Part shown: positions 54,691 to 62,731 of the stretch, in pieces | How the letters are laid out: every line of letters begins with the position of its first letter | How positions within the stretch are numbered: the first letter of the stretch is position 1 | Origin: Dysgonomonas gadei ATCC BAA-286 | Lineage (GTDB): Bacteria > Bacteroidota > Bacteroidia > Bacteroidales > Dysgonomonadaceae | Assembly: GCF_000213555.1 (NCBI RefSeq) | Contig: NZ_GL891979.1 | Coordinates: 130,011 to 194,010, forward strand | Length of the DNA: 64,000 nucleotides | Reading direction: 5' to 3' | Translations under genes and position numbers: made by a program | Notes under the pieces: model-generated | The model's input: the letters and a program-made list of their open reading frames with translations, nothing else | The model's database searches: none | What the model was told of the DNA's origin: nothing

Positions 54691-55961
54691 AACTGGTGAA
54701 TCATATAACTTTCAGGCTGTCGGGTATTTTTATCCTGATCCTGCTTGTCTGGTCTGTAGTTTATTTCTTTATACAGATGAAAGAAATACATGACGGAATA
54801 GACGAGGGTCTGAACAACCTGAGGCAGGAGTTTATATATAAGGCGAATCATTCGGAGGGATTTGTATCGGATATGGAAAGGCACAATCCTTTAAATATTA
54901 TTGTTGAAAAAATAAGCTATGATGAGGCTAAAGATTTCAAGGAAATCTATACCGATTCTAAGGTTTATTTCATCACCGAAGAAGAGGAGGAAGAAGTGCG
55001 TATGCTCACCACGGCATTTTTCTGCGAGCAGGACGGACAGTATTACAGACTAAAATTTTTTACATCGACAGTCGAAAGCGACGATCTTATAAAGAACATG
55101 CTAATCCTGCTACTTGCCTTATGGCTGTCTTTGGGATTGGCTATAGCTGTTGTTATAAAGGTAGTTATCCACAGGAGCAACAAGCCGTTCTATAAATTAC
55201 TGGATAATTTGAAGGGATTCCGGCTGGATAATACGCGCATGATAGAACTGCCTTCTACCGATATATCCGAATATAGTGAATTGAATGAGTCGGTAAAAGG
55301 TTTATTGGAAGAAAATATAAGAGCTTTCACAGAGCAAAAGAACTTTATAGAAAATGCCTCACATGAGATACAAACCCCTTTAACTATCGTTATCAGTAAA
55401 ATGGAACTTCTGATGAGTGACCGACGGCTCCGCCAGGAGCAATTAGAGGAAATGAATGTCATTCTCAATAGCCTGAACCGTATGCGCCGTCTCAATAGTA
55501 GTTTGCTGTTATTGTCTAAAATAAGGAATAAGCAGTTTAAGGAAAATGAAAAGGTCGATATGACGGATGTTTTCGAAGAAGTACTGGACGATTTCAGAGA
55601 CCTTATTGAGTATAAAGAAATTGAGGTAAAAGAGGAGAGGAACAGTAATCCTATTATACATATAAATAAGGATCTGGCCTATATATTAGCCAATAATCTG
55701 ATAAAAAATGCCGTATTTCATAATATAAAAGGAGGCAAAATATTTCTGACTTTTAATGCCGGCTCCATCATTATATCTAATACCGGAGCGGCTATAGGCA
55801 ACAATGTGGATATCTTTGAGCGCTATGTTTCGGGAAACAATGACTCAAAGTCGTCCGGCTTGGGTTTGTCGATAGTCAAATCGATTACAACTATTTATAA
55901 TATTCCGATACGTTACATATATAAGGATAATAAGCATATAATGACCCTGACAATTGCCTAG
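54687..55961 (+). CDS. Sensor histidine kinase
   Basis: 424 aa. TM1 about 11-31 (LSGIFILILLVWSVVYFFI), a periplasmic sensor about 32-130 with no recognised fold, TM2 about 133-155 (MLILLLALWLSLGLAIAVVI). Dimerisation/phosphoacceptor: FIENASHEIQTPLTIV with H226. The ATPase part has the N box (YILANNLIKNAVFHN) and a short G-box region (SSGLGLSIVKSI). The N box has lost one Asn compared with the canonical NLLxNA form but keeps the key N. A HAMP domain is not obvious. Overlaps the response regulator gene, so it is the cognate pair. Confidence 0.94.
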   Translation: MKLVNHITFRLSGIFILILLVWSVVYFFIQMKEIHDGIDEGLNNLRQEFIYKANHSEGFVSDMERHNPLNIIVEKISYDEAKDFKEIYTDSKVYFITEEEEEEVRMLTTAFFCEQDGQYYRLKFFTSTVESDDLIKNMLILLLALWLSLGLAIAVVIKVVIHRSNKPFYKLLDNLKGFRLDNTRMIELPSTDISEYSELNESVKGLLEENIRAFTEQKNFIENASHEIQTPLTIVISKMELLMSDRRLRQEQLEEMNVILNSLNRMRRLNSSLLLLSKIRNKQFKENEKVDMTDVFEEVLDDFRDLIEYKEIEVKEERNSNPIIHINKDLAYILANNLIKNAVFHNIKGGKIFLTFNAGSIIISNTGAAIGNNVDIFERYVSGNNDSKSSGLGLSIVKSITTIYNIPIRYIYKDNKHIMTLTIA

Positions 55962-56079
55962 CCCAAATATTCCTATTTAAGATAATTTTACATTACCAAA
56001 ACGATTTTTTCCCAATTCTTTTCAGATTTGGGTTAGCATATTTGTAATATAATTTCTAGACATAACTAAATATCAGATT

Positions 56080-56595
56080 ATGAAAACTATTACAAAAACA
56101 TTTGTTTTATCGCTTATATGCGTCTTATCTTTTCAGTTTACAGCAGCACAGCCAACCATGTCATCAAAATATACGGATACAGAAGTAGACGGTATGATAA
56201 GAGCGTATAAGACTTCGCATTCGAAGGATGTACGGCCTTCGGTAGCTCTTCAGCAGCAGTTCATAAAAGATTTTCCGAAGGCAAGGGATATAGAGTGGGA
56301 GGTTGCCGCAAATATTTACGAAGCCGAGTTTGAAATAGGACGTACAGATTATAAAGCATATTATGACCGGAATGCCGGCTTATTAATGTATATACAGGAA
56401 GTCAGGGGATCAGAATTGCCTGCAATCGTCAAAAATGGTGCAGAGGCCAAATATCCGAATTATAAATTCGATGATATTAAGAGGATTGTAAAAGGAAAGG
56501 AAATATTTTATCAGGTAGAAATGAAAAAGGAACAGTTGGAAATAAAAGCTACATTCAGGGAGAATGGAGCTTTTGTAAAAGAAATATTGGATTAA
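56080..56595 (+). CDS. Secreted PepSY-like protein
   Basis: 171 aa; signal peptide about 1-23 (QFTAAQ). Residues about 55-165 are PepSY-like (PF11396/DUF2874 type): two related units, FIKDFPKARDIEWEVAANIYEAEFEIGRTDYKAYYDRNAGLLMY and AEAKYPNYKFDDIKRIVKGKEIFYQVEMKKEQLEIKATFRENGAFV, each with the W/F-x-x-x...Y-x-V-E-F pattern. Function is unknown; members often lie next to two-component systems and may modulate them or bind periplasmic ligands. It lies 118 bp after the kinase and 16 bp before a second such gene. Confidence 0.75.
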   Translation: MKTITKTFVLSLICVLSFQFTAAQPTMSSKYTDTEVDGMIRAYKTSHSKDVRPSVALQQQFIKDFPKARDIEWEVAANIYEAEFEIGRTDYKAYYDRNAGLLMYIQEVRGSELPAIVKNGAEAKYPNYKFDDIKRIVKGKEIFYQVEMKKEQLEIKATFRENGAFVKEILD

Positions 56596-56611
56596 TAAAA
56601 AAAGAGGTAAA

Positions 56612-57055
56612 ATGAAAAAAGTATTATTTACATTGAGTTTGTTTGTAGCGTCATTTGCGTTTATCGCATGTGGAGATGACGATGATGATACTGTTATTAC
56701 AGTAAAAGAGTTGCCTGAAAATGCACAGGCATTTCTTCAGACCCATTTTCCGGGACAGGAAGTAAGGTTAGTGGAAAAAGATAATGACAGTTATGATGTA
56801 TATCTTACTAACGGATATGATGTGGAATTTACTTTATCAGGTGATTGGGATGATGTGGATGGCAATGGAAAAGAATTACCGGAGAGTGTTATTGCCCTTC
56901 TTCCGGAGGCAATACCTGCCTATGTTGCCGCTAACTATTCTCAGAACTTTATAGATGAGATAAACAAAGAAAGTTATGGCTATGAAATAGGCCTGAATAG
57001 CAATATCGAATTGAAATTCGATATCAATGGAAATTTCTTAAGGATCGACAGATAA
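56612..57055 (+). CDS. PepSY-like (DUF2874) lipoprotein
   Basis: 147 aa. Lipobox FIAC followed by GDDDDD, an acidic run that suggests surface or outer-membrane export. Two PepSY-like halves: LPENAQAFLQTHFPGQEVRLVEKDNDSYDVYLTNGYDVEFTLSGDWDDVDG and LPEAIPAYVAANYSQNFIDEINKESYGYEIGLNSNIELKFDINGNFL. Related to the preceding gene and probably co-transcribed. A terminator follows 27 bp later. Role unknown. Confidence 0.8.
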   Translation: MKKVLFTLSLFVASFAFIACGDDDDDTVITVKELPENAQAFLQTHFPGQEVRLVEKDNDSYDVYLTNGYDVEFTLSGDWDDVDGNGKELPESVIALLPEAIPAYVAANYSQNFIDEINKESYGYEIGLNSNIELKFDINGNFLRIDR

Positions 57056-57081
57056 GGAATAATCTGAAATTGAGATATAGG

Positions 57082-57115
57082 ACAGGGAATAGCTTAATAG
57101 TTATTTCCTGTTTTT
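57082..57115 (+). terminator. Terminator of the PepSY-like pair
   Basis: ACAGGGAATA (57082-57091) pairs with TATTTCCTGT (57102-57111) with one G-T wobble, followed by TTTTA. Confidence 0.85.
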
Positions 57116-57145
57116 ATTATATAAAGTAATATCTGTAAAAAACTA

Positions 57146-57153
57146 TACCTTTG
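57146..57153 (+). promoter_or_regulatory. Candidate -7 element (TACCTTTG) of the TIGR02757 gene
   Basis: TAnnTTTG match 30 bp ahead of the GTG start. Confidence 0.55.
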
Positions 57154-57182
57154 TATCCTGAATTTTTTAACAGAACGAATAA

Positions 57183-57971
57183 GTGAAGGATATACATATA
57201 CTTGATTTAAAAGAATTCCTGGATAAAAAGGTTGTGCAATACAATACTCCGGAATTTATAGCTAACGATCCTATTTGCATTCCTCATAGTTTTACATCAA
57301 AACAAGATAAGGAGATTATGGGATTTTTTGCATCCATATTTGCCTGGGGGCAACGCAAGACAATTATTAATAAATGCAGGGAACTCGCCCAACGAATGGA
57401 TAACAGCCCCTATGAGTTTATTATGCAACATAAAGACTCCGATCTGAAAAAAGTATTGGAGTTTAAGCACCGCACATTCAATGATACTGACTTATTATAT
57501 TGTATTCATTTTATGAAGCGGCACTATGCTGAATATAATAGCTTTGAGGATGCATTCTTTCCAAACGGGAATATGACCGTTGAAGCCGCTCTTAACTATT
57601 TCGAAACATATTTTTTCTCTCATCCCGATGCTCCCCGGCGTACACGCAAGCACATACCTTCTCCTGCCCGACGGTCGGCATGTAAGCGTCTCAATATGTA
57701 TCTGCGCTGGATGGTGCGTAGCGATAATAATGGAGTAGACTTCGGGTTATGGAAAAAAGTTAAGCCCAAAGATTTGATTTGTCCGCTCGATCTGCATGTG
57801 GAACGTACAGCCCGCAAGCTCGGTTTGCTGCATCGCGATAAGCCGGATTGGCAGGCAGCATTGGAGCTGACCGGTAATCTCAGATTGCTGGACGCTGCCG
57901 ATCCCGTGAAATATGATTTTGCCCTTTTTGGTATTTCCATTGAGGAAAAATGTATTATCGACAGAATATAA
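57183..57971 (+). CDS. TIGR02757 (DUF2400) family protein
   Basis: 262 aa, starting with GTG: an in-frame TAA immediately precedes it, and the next in-frame ATG would delete about 45 conserved residues. Conserved parts: DPICIPHSFTSKQDKEIMGFFASIFAWGQRKTIINKC near the N-terminus, FKHRTFNDTDLLYCI, SPARRSACKRLNMYLRWMVRSDNNGVDFGLW and KDLICPLDLHVERTARKLGL. The last segment has the look of a helix-hairpin DNA glycosylase fold, and distant relation to that superfamily is likely, but no activity is known. Common single-copy gene in Bacteroidetes. Confidence 0.9.
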   Translation: MKDIHILDLKEFLDKKVVQYNTPEFIANDPICIPHSFTSKQDKEIMGFFASIFAWGQRKTIINKCRELAQRMDNSPYEFIMQHKDSDLKKVLEFKHRTFNDTDLLYCIHFMKRHYAEYNSFEDAFFPNGNMTVEAALNYFETYFFSHPDAPRRTRKHIPSPARRSACKRLNMYLRWMVRSDNNGVDFGLWKKVKPKDLICPLDLHVERTARKLGLLHRDKPDWQAALELTGNLRLLDAADPVKYDFALFGISIEEKCIIDRI

Positions 57972-58018
57972 CAAATGCACATAATTTACGTTTTATATAT
58001 GGTGGGTTATTTTTTTCG

Positions 58019-58026
58019 TATATTTG
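58019..58026 (+). promoter_or_regulatory. Candidate -7 element (TATATTTG) of rsmI
   Basis: TAnnTTTG match 31 bp before the rsmI start. Confidence 0.6.
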
Positions 58027-58057
58027 CAACGTGTAAGTTTGCATAGAAAGAAAGGAA

Positions 58058-58729
58058 ATGGGAAAGTTATACATCATACCTACGCCTGTAGGCAACCTGG
58101 AGGATATGACGTTCAGAGCCGTGCGACTACTGAAGGACGCTGCGCTTATACTGGCTGAAGATACACGTACTACAGGTATCCTCTTAAAGCATTTCGATAT
58201 ACAGAACAAGATGCAATCTTATCATAAATTCAACGAACATAAAGCAGTATCACATATCGTAGACAGACTCAATGCAGGAGAAGATATTGCATTGGTATCC
58301 GATGCAGGTACACCCGGTATATCCGATCCGGGTTTTCTGGTTGTGAGAGAATGTGTGAAAGCCGGCATAGATGTGGAATGTTTGCCGGGTGCTACAGCTT
58401 TTGTTCCTGCACTGGTATCGTCGGGTATCCCGTGCGACAGATTTTGTTTCGAGGGATTTCTGCCTCAGAAAAAAGGCCGTATGACCCGATTAAAAATTCT
58501 GGCAGAAGAAACCCGTACTATTGTATTTTACGAGTCTCCCCACAGAGTATTAAAAACGCTGACCCAATTGGCGGAATATATGGGGGAGGACAGGTATGCC
58601 GCTACTTGCCGTGAGATATCGAAGGTATATGAGCAGACATGCCGGGGAACATTGACAGAATTAATATCTCACTTTTCGGTGAACGAACCACGTGGTGAGT
58701 TTGTTATAGTCCTGTCCGGTAAAAATTGA
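58058..58729 (+). CDS. rsmI: 16S rRNA (cytidine1402-2'-O)-methyltransferase
   Basis: 223 aa, a tetrapyrrole-methylase-fold enzyme. Motifs: LYIIPTPVGNLEDMTFRAVRLLKDA at the start, AEDTRTTGILLKHF, the signature LVSDAGTPGISDPGF, and PGATAFVPALVSSGIP, then FEGFLP and IVFYESPHR. It methylates C1402 of 16S rRNA with S-adenosylmethionine. A C-terminal extension found in some homologues is missing, as in other Bacteroidetes. Confidence 0.95.
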   Translation: MGKLYIIPTPVGNLEDMTFRAVRLLKDAALILAEDTRTTGILLKHFDIQNKMQSYHKFNEHKAVSHIVDRLNAGEDIALVSDAGTPGISDPGFLVVRECVKAGIDVECLPGATAFVPALVSSGIPCDRFCFEGFLPQKKGRMTRLKILAEETRTIVFYESPHRVLKTLTQLAEYMGEDRYAATCREISKVYEQTCRGTLTELISHFSVNEPRGEFVIVLSGKN

Positions 58730-58850
58730 ACGTTTTTAATTAGCGAGGGCAAAACAAAGTTTATTTTTTGTTATGCTTAGTCACAAAAAACGCCTGATGA
58801 AATCGAATGAATAAATTAGATAATAAAACTAACAAGTTAAATATTTGTAT

Positions 58851-59723
58851 ATGAAAAAATTATTAGTAGGATGCTTTTGCTTATTAGCTTTAGCTTCATG
58901 TAACGTAAAAAATTCGGATGAATATAAGGCTTTACAAGCCCAACGGGACTCCTTGTTGCAGGTTAGTGCTCAGGGAAACACTGAACTGGCTGAAATGAAC
59001 AGCCTGATAAACGATGTAGAGGAAAATTTCAGACAGATAAGGGAAGCCGAGAAATATCTGACTATAGAATCCAAATCGAAAGGTGAAATGTCGAATGACA
59101 CTAAAACCCGTGTCAGAGACAATTTTGAAATGATAAATGAAATTCTGAAAAAGAATAAAGCGGATATAGATAAGTTGAATCAACGTCTGAAAGGTAATTC
59201 GGGACAGATGTCAGGTCTGAAATCAACTATCGAACGTCTGAATGCGGAGTTGACCGAAAGAGCAAATACAATATCTGAATTGCAGTCGTCTCTTGCCACT
59301 CGTGACGCTCAGATTGCTTCATTACAGACTGATGTGAAGTCATTGACGGAAAATGTTGATAACTTATCTACTCAGACAGCTGAACAAGCATCTAAAATCA
59401 AGGAACAAGATAAGGAGCTGAATACTGCTTATTATATGTTCGGTACTTCAAAAGAACTGAAAGAGGCTAAAGTTGTAACAGGAGGCTTCCTTGCATCAAA
59501 CAAAATCCTGAACGAAGGTATTGAAAAAAGCAAGTTTATAAAGGTCGATATACGTGATACTAAAAGTATACCTGTATATGACAAGAAAGCTAAACTTTTG
59601 TCAGACCATCCGAAAGACAGCTATACACTGGATAAAGATGCAAGCGGTAAAGTGGTTATAAAAGTAACTGACTATAAGAGATTCTGGAGCCTGACTAAAT
59701 TCTTGGTTGTTGAGGTAGGTTAA
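58851..59723 (+). CDS. Coiled-coil lipoprotein, unknown
   Basis: 290 aa from the ATG at 58851 (a TTG two codons upstream is in frame but not needed). Lipobox LASC followed by NVKNSDEY. About residues 22-195 form a continuous coiled coil with heptads (LQAQRDSLLQVSAQGNTELAEMNSLINDVEENF; LKSTIERLNAELTERANTISELQSSLATRDAQIASLQ). A compact C-terminal domain follows (LNTAYYMFGTSKELKEAKVVTGG; FWSLTKFLVVEV). Found widely in Bacteroidales without a defined role; it may span the periplasm. Monocistronic. Confidence 0.8.
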   Translation: MKKLLVGCFCLLALASCNVKNSDEYKALQAQRDSLLQVSAQGNTELAEMNSLINDVEENFRQIREAEKYLTIESKSKGEMSNDTKTRVRDNFEMINEILKKNKADIDKLNQRLKGNSGQMSGLKSTIERLNAELTERANTISELQSSLATRDAQIASLQTDVKSLTENVDNLSTQTAEQASKIKEQDKELNTAYYMFGTSKELKEAKVVTGGFLASNKILNEGIEKSKFIKVDIRDTKSIPVYDKKAKLLSDHPKDSYTLDKDASGKVVIKVTDYKRFWSLTKFLVVEVG

Positions 59724-59749
59724 TATCAGAATTCAATAAATAAACATTG

Positions 59750-59780
59750 AGTCGGTACTTTAGTTAGTATCGGCTTTTTG
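59750..59780 (+). terminator. Terminator of the coiled-coil lipoprotein gene
   Basis: AGTCGGTACT (59750-59759) pairs with AGTATCGGCT (59766-59775) with two wobble pairs, followed by five T. Confidence 0.85.
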
Positions 59781-59820
59781 TTTTTTAGGGGGATATATTT
59801 ATCTATATAATTAGGGCCGA

Positions 59821-59846
59821 TAGCCGTTAGCTTATAGTTCTTTGAA
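59821..59846 (-). repeat. 26-bp module shared with 34779-34804
   Basis: Reverse complement of the module in the other noncoding region, 24 of 26 bases equal. Confidence 0.75.
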
Positions 59847-59890
59847 AGAATTAATTAGTAAATTAACATGTTAGCAAATGAGTAAAAAGT

Positions 59891-60089
59891 GTAACTTTTG
59901 TTACCTTTTAACAAGTAATGAGTTTTGGGTAATAAGTACTAAGTTGAGGAAATTGTATTACTGTTTACTGTAAAGACTGTTACCTTTGTTACCTTTTAAT
60001 TATACATAGTTAATTAGTGTGAAAATCGCGAAATAAAAACAATGAAAATTCTGTAAGAAGTGTCAGGTTTTAACTAAACGTAGTTAATA
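59891..60089 (-). repeat. 199-bp dispersed repeat, copy B (inverted)
   Basis: Full-length, gap-free inverted partner of 34407-34605, about 93% identical by eye. In this orientation the plus strand reads GTTACCTTTGTTACC (59978-59992 region), so a TACCTTTG -7-like element points at the radical-SAM gene. Confidence 0.9.
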
Positions 60090-60241
60090 AACGTAAATAA
60101 GGTGATAAGTGATGAGTTAGACTTTGCATCTTTGCGAGAGAAACTTTTTAAGGAAGAGATGCTTCGTTCCGCTCAACATGACAGAATATGAAGGTTCTCA
60201 AAAAGCTAACGGCTAAAAGCTATCAGCTAATAGCTAAAAAA

Positions 60242-60292
60242 CTGTTACTTATGTTACTTTTTAACTATATATAGTTAAAGAAGGTGAAAAAT
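60242..60292 (-). repeat. Diverged partial third copy of the repeat
   Basis: TGTTACTTATGTTACTTTTT, then a TATATAGTTAA element and GTGAAAA, align with the corresponding part of copy B (about 59978-60028), with more differences. It includes the perfect palindrome TTAACTATATATAGTTAA at 60261-60278. Confidence 0.55.
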
Positions 60293-60355
60293 ATGAGTGT
60301 GATAAATAATGAAATTCTTCATTTTTCATTTTTCATTCTTAATTGCTTTTTGTGT

Positions 60356-60363
60356 TACCTTTG
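60356..60363 (+). promoter_or_regulatory. -7 element (TACCTTTG) five bases from the start codon
   Basis: TAnnTTTG match ending 4 bp before the ATG at 60368. Transcription would start at or very near the A of the ATG, giving a leaderless message. Confidence 0.5.
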
Positions 60364-60367
60364 CTTC

Positions 60368-62029
60368 ATGAAAACGATTCTCACAACTTTTAACGCTAAG
60401 TATATCCATACTTCATTAGCTCTTCGTTGGCTTTATGTAGCTAATAAAGACCGCTTTGATATTTCATTCAAAGAATATACCATTAAAGAGCAAGTGGGAA
60501 AGGTTGCGAGAGAACTATTAGATAGCGACAGTGATGTGATAGGTATAAGTGTATATATTTGGAATGTGGAGCAGACGAGAGAATTGATTTCGTTATTGAA
60601 AGCAGAAAAGCCGGAGCTAATTATTATTCTGGGAGGGCCGGAAGTGATGTACGAACCGGACTTTTTCCTTCACAACTGGAATATCGACTATGTGATAGGA
60701 GGTGAGGGAGAATTTGTTCTGGGTGAATTATTAACTGCTATCGAGGCAGGATATGCTGCAGAAATAAAGGGGGTGTCGTCCCGTGACCATATCAGCAAAG
60801 TAATTGTGCAGGCCGATCTGGAAAAACTTGCGTCTTTGCCTTCACCATACATGCTGGAAGAAGACAGGGAAGATATGAAAAACAGGATGGTGTATTTCGA
60901 AACATCGCGTGGATGCCCTTATCAGTGCCAGTATTGCCTATCGTCGCTTGAAAAAGGTGTACGCTATTATCCTAAAGAATATATATTGGAGAGTCTGGGG
61001 TACATGATAGATAACGGCGCTAAACAAATCAAGTTTCTCGACCGCACTTTCAATCTGAATAAGGAACATACACATACTGTGTTCGATTTTCTGATTAAGA
61101 ATTATCGTCCGAAACTTAGTTGCCAGTTTGAGGTATATGCCGATTTACTAAAAGATGAAACGATTGATTATCTGAATACTAATCTGTCAAAAGAATTCTT
61201 CCGTTTCGAAATCGGTATTCAGTCCACATATGAGCCTACGAATATTGCTGTAAGGCGCAGACAGGACTTTCCCCTATTGGCACGTAATGTAAAGAAAATA
61301 ATGGATGGAGGTAAAATAGATCTGCATCTCGACCTGATAGCCGGACTGCCTTATGAAACATTGGAGCGTTTTATAAAGTCGTTCAATGATGTATTTTCAT
61401 TGGGGGCAAAGGAGGTACAACTCGGCTTTCTGAAAATGCTGCGGGGAACAAATCTGAGAAAGCAGGCTGCTCAATATGGCTATAAGTATGATGAGCAGGC
61501 TCCTTACGAAATAGAGTGCAACGCGGATATCTCCAGCCAGGAACTGGATCGTATACATGAAGCGGAGCACGCCTTGGAGAAGTTCTGGAACAGCGGAAGG
61601 TTTCCCCGTACGATGAATGAGTTGTTCGGGATTTATTATCAGGGTCGTTACTTTGAATTATTCGACGAAATAGGACAATATTACAAGGTGCAGAATCTAC
61701 CTCACCGTGGCTATCAGTTGGAGGACTTATTCCGTTATCTGCACAATTTCCTGTTATCGAAAGATATCGACTTGTTCGAATGTTTGCGGACAGACTACTA
61801 TAGTAATTTTACCCGCAGGCCACAAGGCTTTTGGGCGGATGTGATGGATAAGAAACAGCGGAAGCAATTGTTGTATCAGATAGGGCAGGACAGGGGCTTC
61901 CTGTCGAAGTACAGTCTGAACCGTAAGATTATAGAAAAGCAGACGGCGATTGATTATATATCGGACAATGAATACAGGCTTACTGTATTTATTGATAATA
62001 AGCGTTTGTCGATACCCTATTCTGTGTAA
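60368..62029 (+). CDS. B12-binding/radical-SAM protein with DUF4080
   Basis: 553 aa from the ATG at 60368 (MKTILTTFNAKYIHTSLALRWLY, the family's usual start). A longer frame to 60284 is repeat-derived and not used. Residues 1-140 are a cobalamin-binding-like Rossmann domain (SDVIGISVYIWNVEQTRELI; LGGPEVMYEPDFF). The radical-SAM domain has the 4Fe-4S motif CPYQCQYC with C183, C187 and C190, followed by RTFNLNKEHT and EIGIQSTYEPTN. The C-terminal third is DUF4080-like (QLEDLFRYLHNFLL). It is related to the anaerobic Mg-protoporphyrin/methylthiotransferase-like group; substrate unknown. Confidence 0.9.
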   Translation: MKTILTTFNAKYIHTSLALRWLYVANKDRFDISFKEYTIKEQVGKVARELLDSDSDVIGISVYIWNVEQTRELISLLKAEKPELIIILGGPEVMYEPDFFLHNWNIDYVIGGEGEFVLGELLTAIEAGYAAEIKGVSSRDHISKVIVQADLEKLASLPSPYMLEEDREDMKNRMVYFETSRGCPYQCQYCLSSLEKGVRYYPKEYILESLGYMIDNGAKQIKFLDRTFNLNKEHTHTVFDFLIKNYRPKLSCQFEVYADLLKDETIDYLNTNLSKEFFRFEIGIQSTYEPTNIAVRRRQDFPLLARNVKKIMDGGKIDLHLDLIAGLPYETLERFIKSFNDVFSLGAKEVQLGFLKMLRGTNLRKQAAQYGYKYDEQAPYEIECNADISSQELDRIHEAEHALEKFWNSGRFPRTMNELFGIYYQGRYFELFDEIGQYYKVQNLPHRGYQLEDLFRYLHNFLLSKDIDLFECLRTDYYSNFTRRPQGFWADVMDKKQRKQLLYQIGQDRGFLSKYSLNRKIIEKQTAIDYISDNEYRLTVFIDNKRLSIPYSV

Positions 62030-62040
62030 GTCGAGCAATG

Positions 62041-62070
62041 AAAAAAGCAACTCCTTTGAGGAATTGCTTT
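62041..62070 (-). terminator. Terminator of the DUF937 gene
   Basis: AAAGCAA-CTCCT (62044-62055) pairs with AGGAA-TTGCTTT (62059-62070) with one mismatch. On the minus strand a run of T follows. It may also serve the radical-SAM gene ending at 62029. Confidence 0.75.
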
Positions 62071-62091
62071 GTGTATGAATGAGATATCGGG

Positions 62092-62529
62092 CTATTTGCC
62101 AAATAAACCGCCCAATGTACCTAAGATACCTCCACCTTGTTTACCTGTAACCGATTCTACCAGAGATTCTAAACTGAATGAGTCATTCGAGTCGTTATGT
62201 TTTTTAGAAATCAGTCCCATAATAGCCGGGATAACAGTGGATGCAATACTATTGGCCACAGCGGGACTTAATCCTACCTTCTCGCTCAATGCAGATACTA
62301 CGGAAGACTGTAGGCCTGAAGTCAGATTACTATTGCTAGCTGAGCCTCCGCTAAATATTCCGAGAATGTTAGATAAGTTGTCAGGGGTTAATTGGTCTTT
62401 TAGTCCGTTTACAACTGCAGAGGTAGTGGTTTCCACGGCAGCTTCTTTTTTGTCGGCAGGCACACCTGCGTTGTTTGTGATGGCTCCCAGAGCCTGATCT
62501 TTTACAAGATCTATAATTCCATCCAGCAT
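62092..62529 (-). CDS. DUF937-like protein
   Basis: 145 aa, no signal peptide. Low-complexity, rich in Ser, Gly, Ala and Val. DUF937/YidB-like features: MLDGIIDLVKDQALGAITNNAGVPADKKEAAVETTTSAVVNGL, SNILGIFSGGS, and VANSIASTVIPAIMGLISKK; it ends GGILGTLGGLFGK, the usual glycine-rich tail. Cellular role unknown. A long reading frame on the opposite strand over the same bases is a by-product of its composition. Confidence 0.8.
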   Translation of the reverse strand: MLDGIIDLVKDQALGAITNNAGVPADKKEAAVETTTSAVVNGLKDQLTPDNLSNILGIFSGGSASNSNLTSGLQSSVVSALSEKVGLSPAVANSIASTVIPAIMGLISKKHNDSNDSFSLESLVESVTGKQGGGILGTLGGLFGK

Positions 62530-62731
62530 GATTGTGAATATTATGTTTGTTATATCAATCTAACATTCTGGTGGACAAATTGTTTTAGGTTTAATAGTTG
62601 TTTAAGTTAAAAGATAAGATGTAACTGAGGCTGTTTATCAAATATTTACTAATTTGGTAGATAATTAGATCAGGTAGTTACATTAACTATTAAGAATAAA
62701 GCACTTTATATACATATTAATCTTATTATTT

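Larger units (their letters stand above)
59781..60367. other. Noncoding repeat region upstream of the radical-SAM gene
   Basis: About 590 bp with no credible gene. It holds the 26-bp module (59821-59846), the inverted 199-bp repeat (59891-60089), AGCTAA-type iterations (about 60204-60240), a diverged partial third copy (60242-60292) and an 18-bp perfect palindrome (60261-60278). Confidence 0.75.

Noticed and set aside
57620..57982. 120-codon minus-strand frame inside the TIGR02757 gene
   Set aside because: Ser/Arg-rich antisense shadow of a well-conserved gene.
58730..58845. Terminator after rsmI (GCAAAACAAA / TTTGTTATGC)
   Set aside because: A/T-only stem with a mismatch and no proper T tail after it; not convincing.
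60284..60367. Upstream extension of the radical-SAM protein
   Set aside because: It is encoded by repeat-derived and AT-rich DNA, and the family starts at MKTILTTFNAKYIH.
62069..62497. 142-codon open frame opposite the DUF937 gene
   Set aside because: It lies antisense to a gene with clear DUF937 features and includes that gene's terminator side; its composition is the mirror of the real protein.
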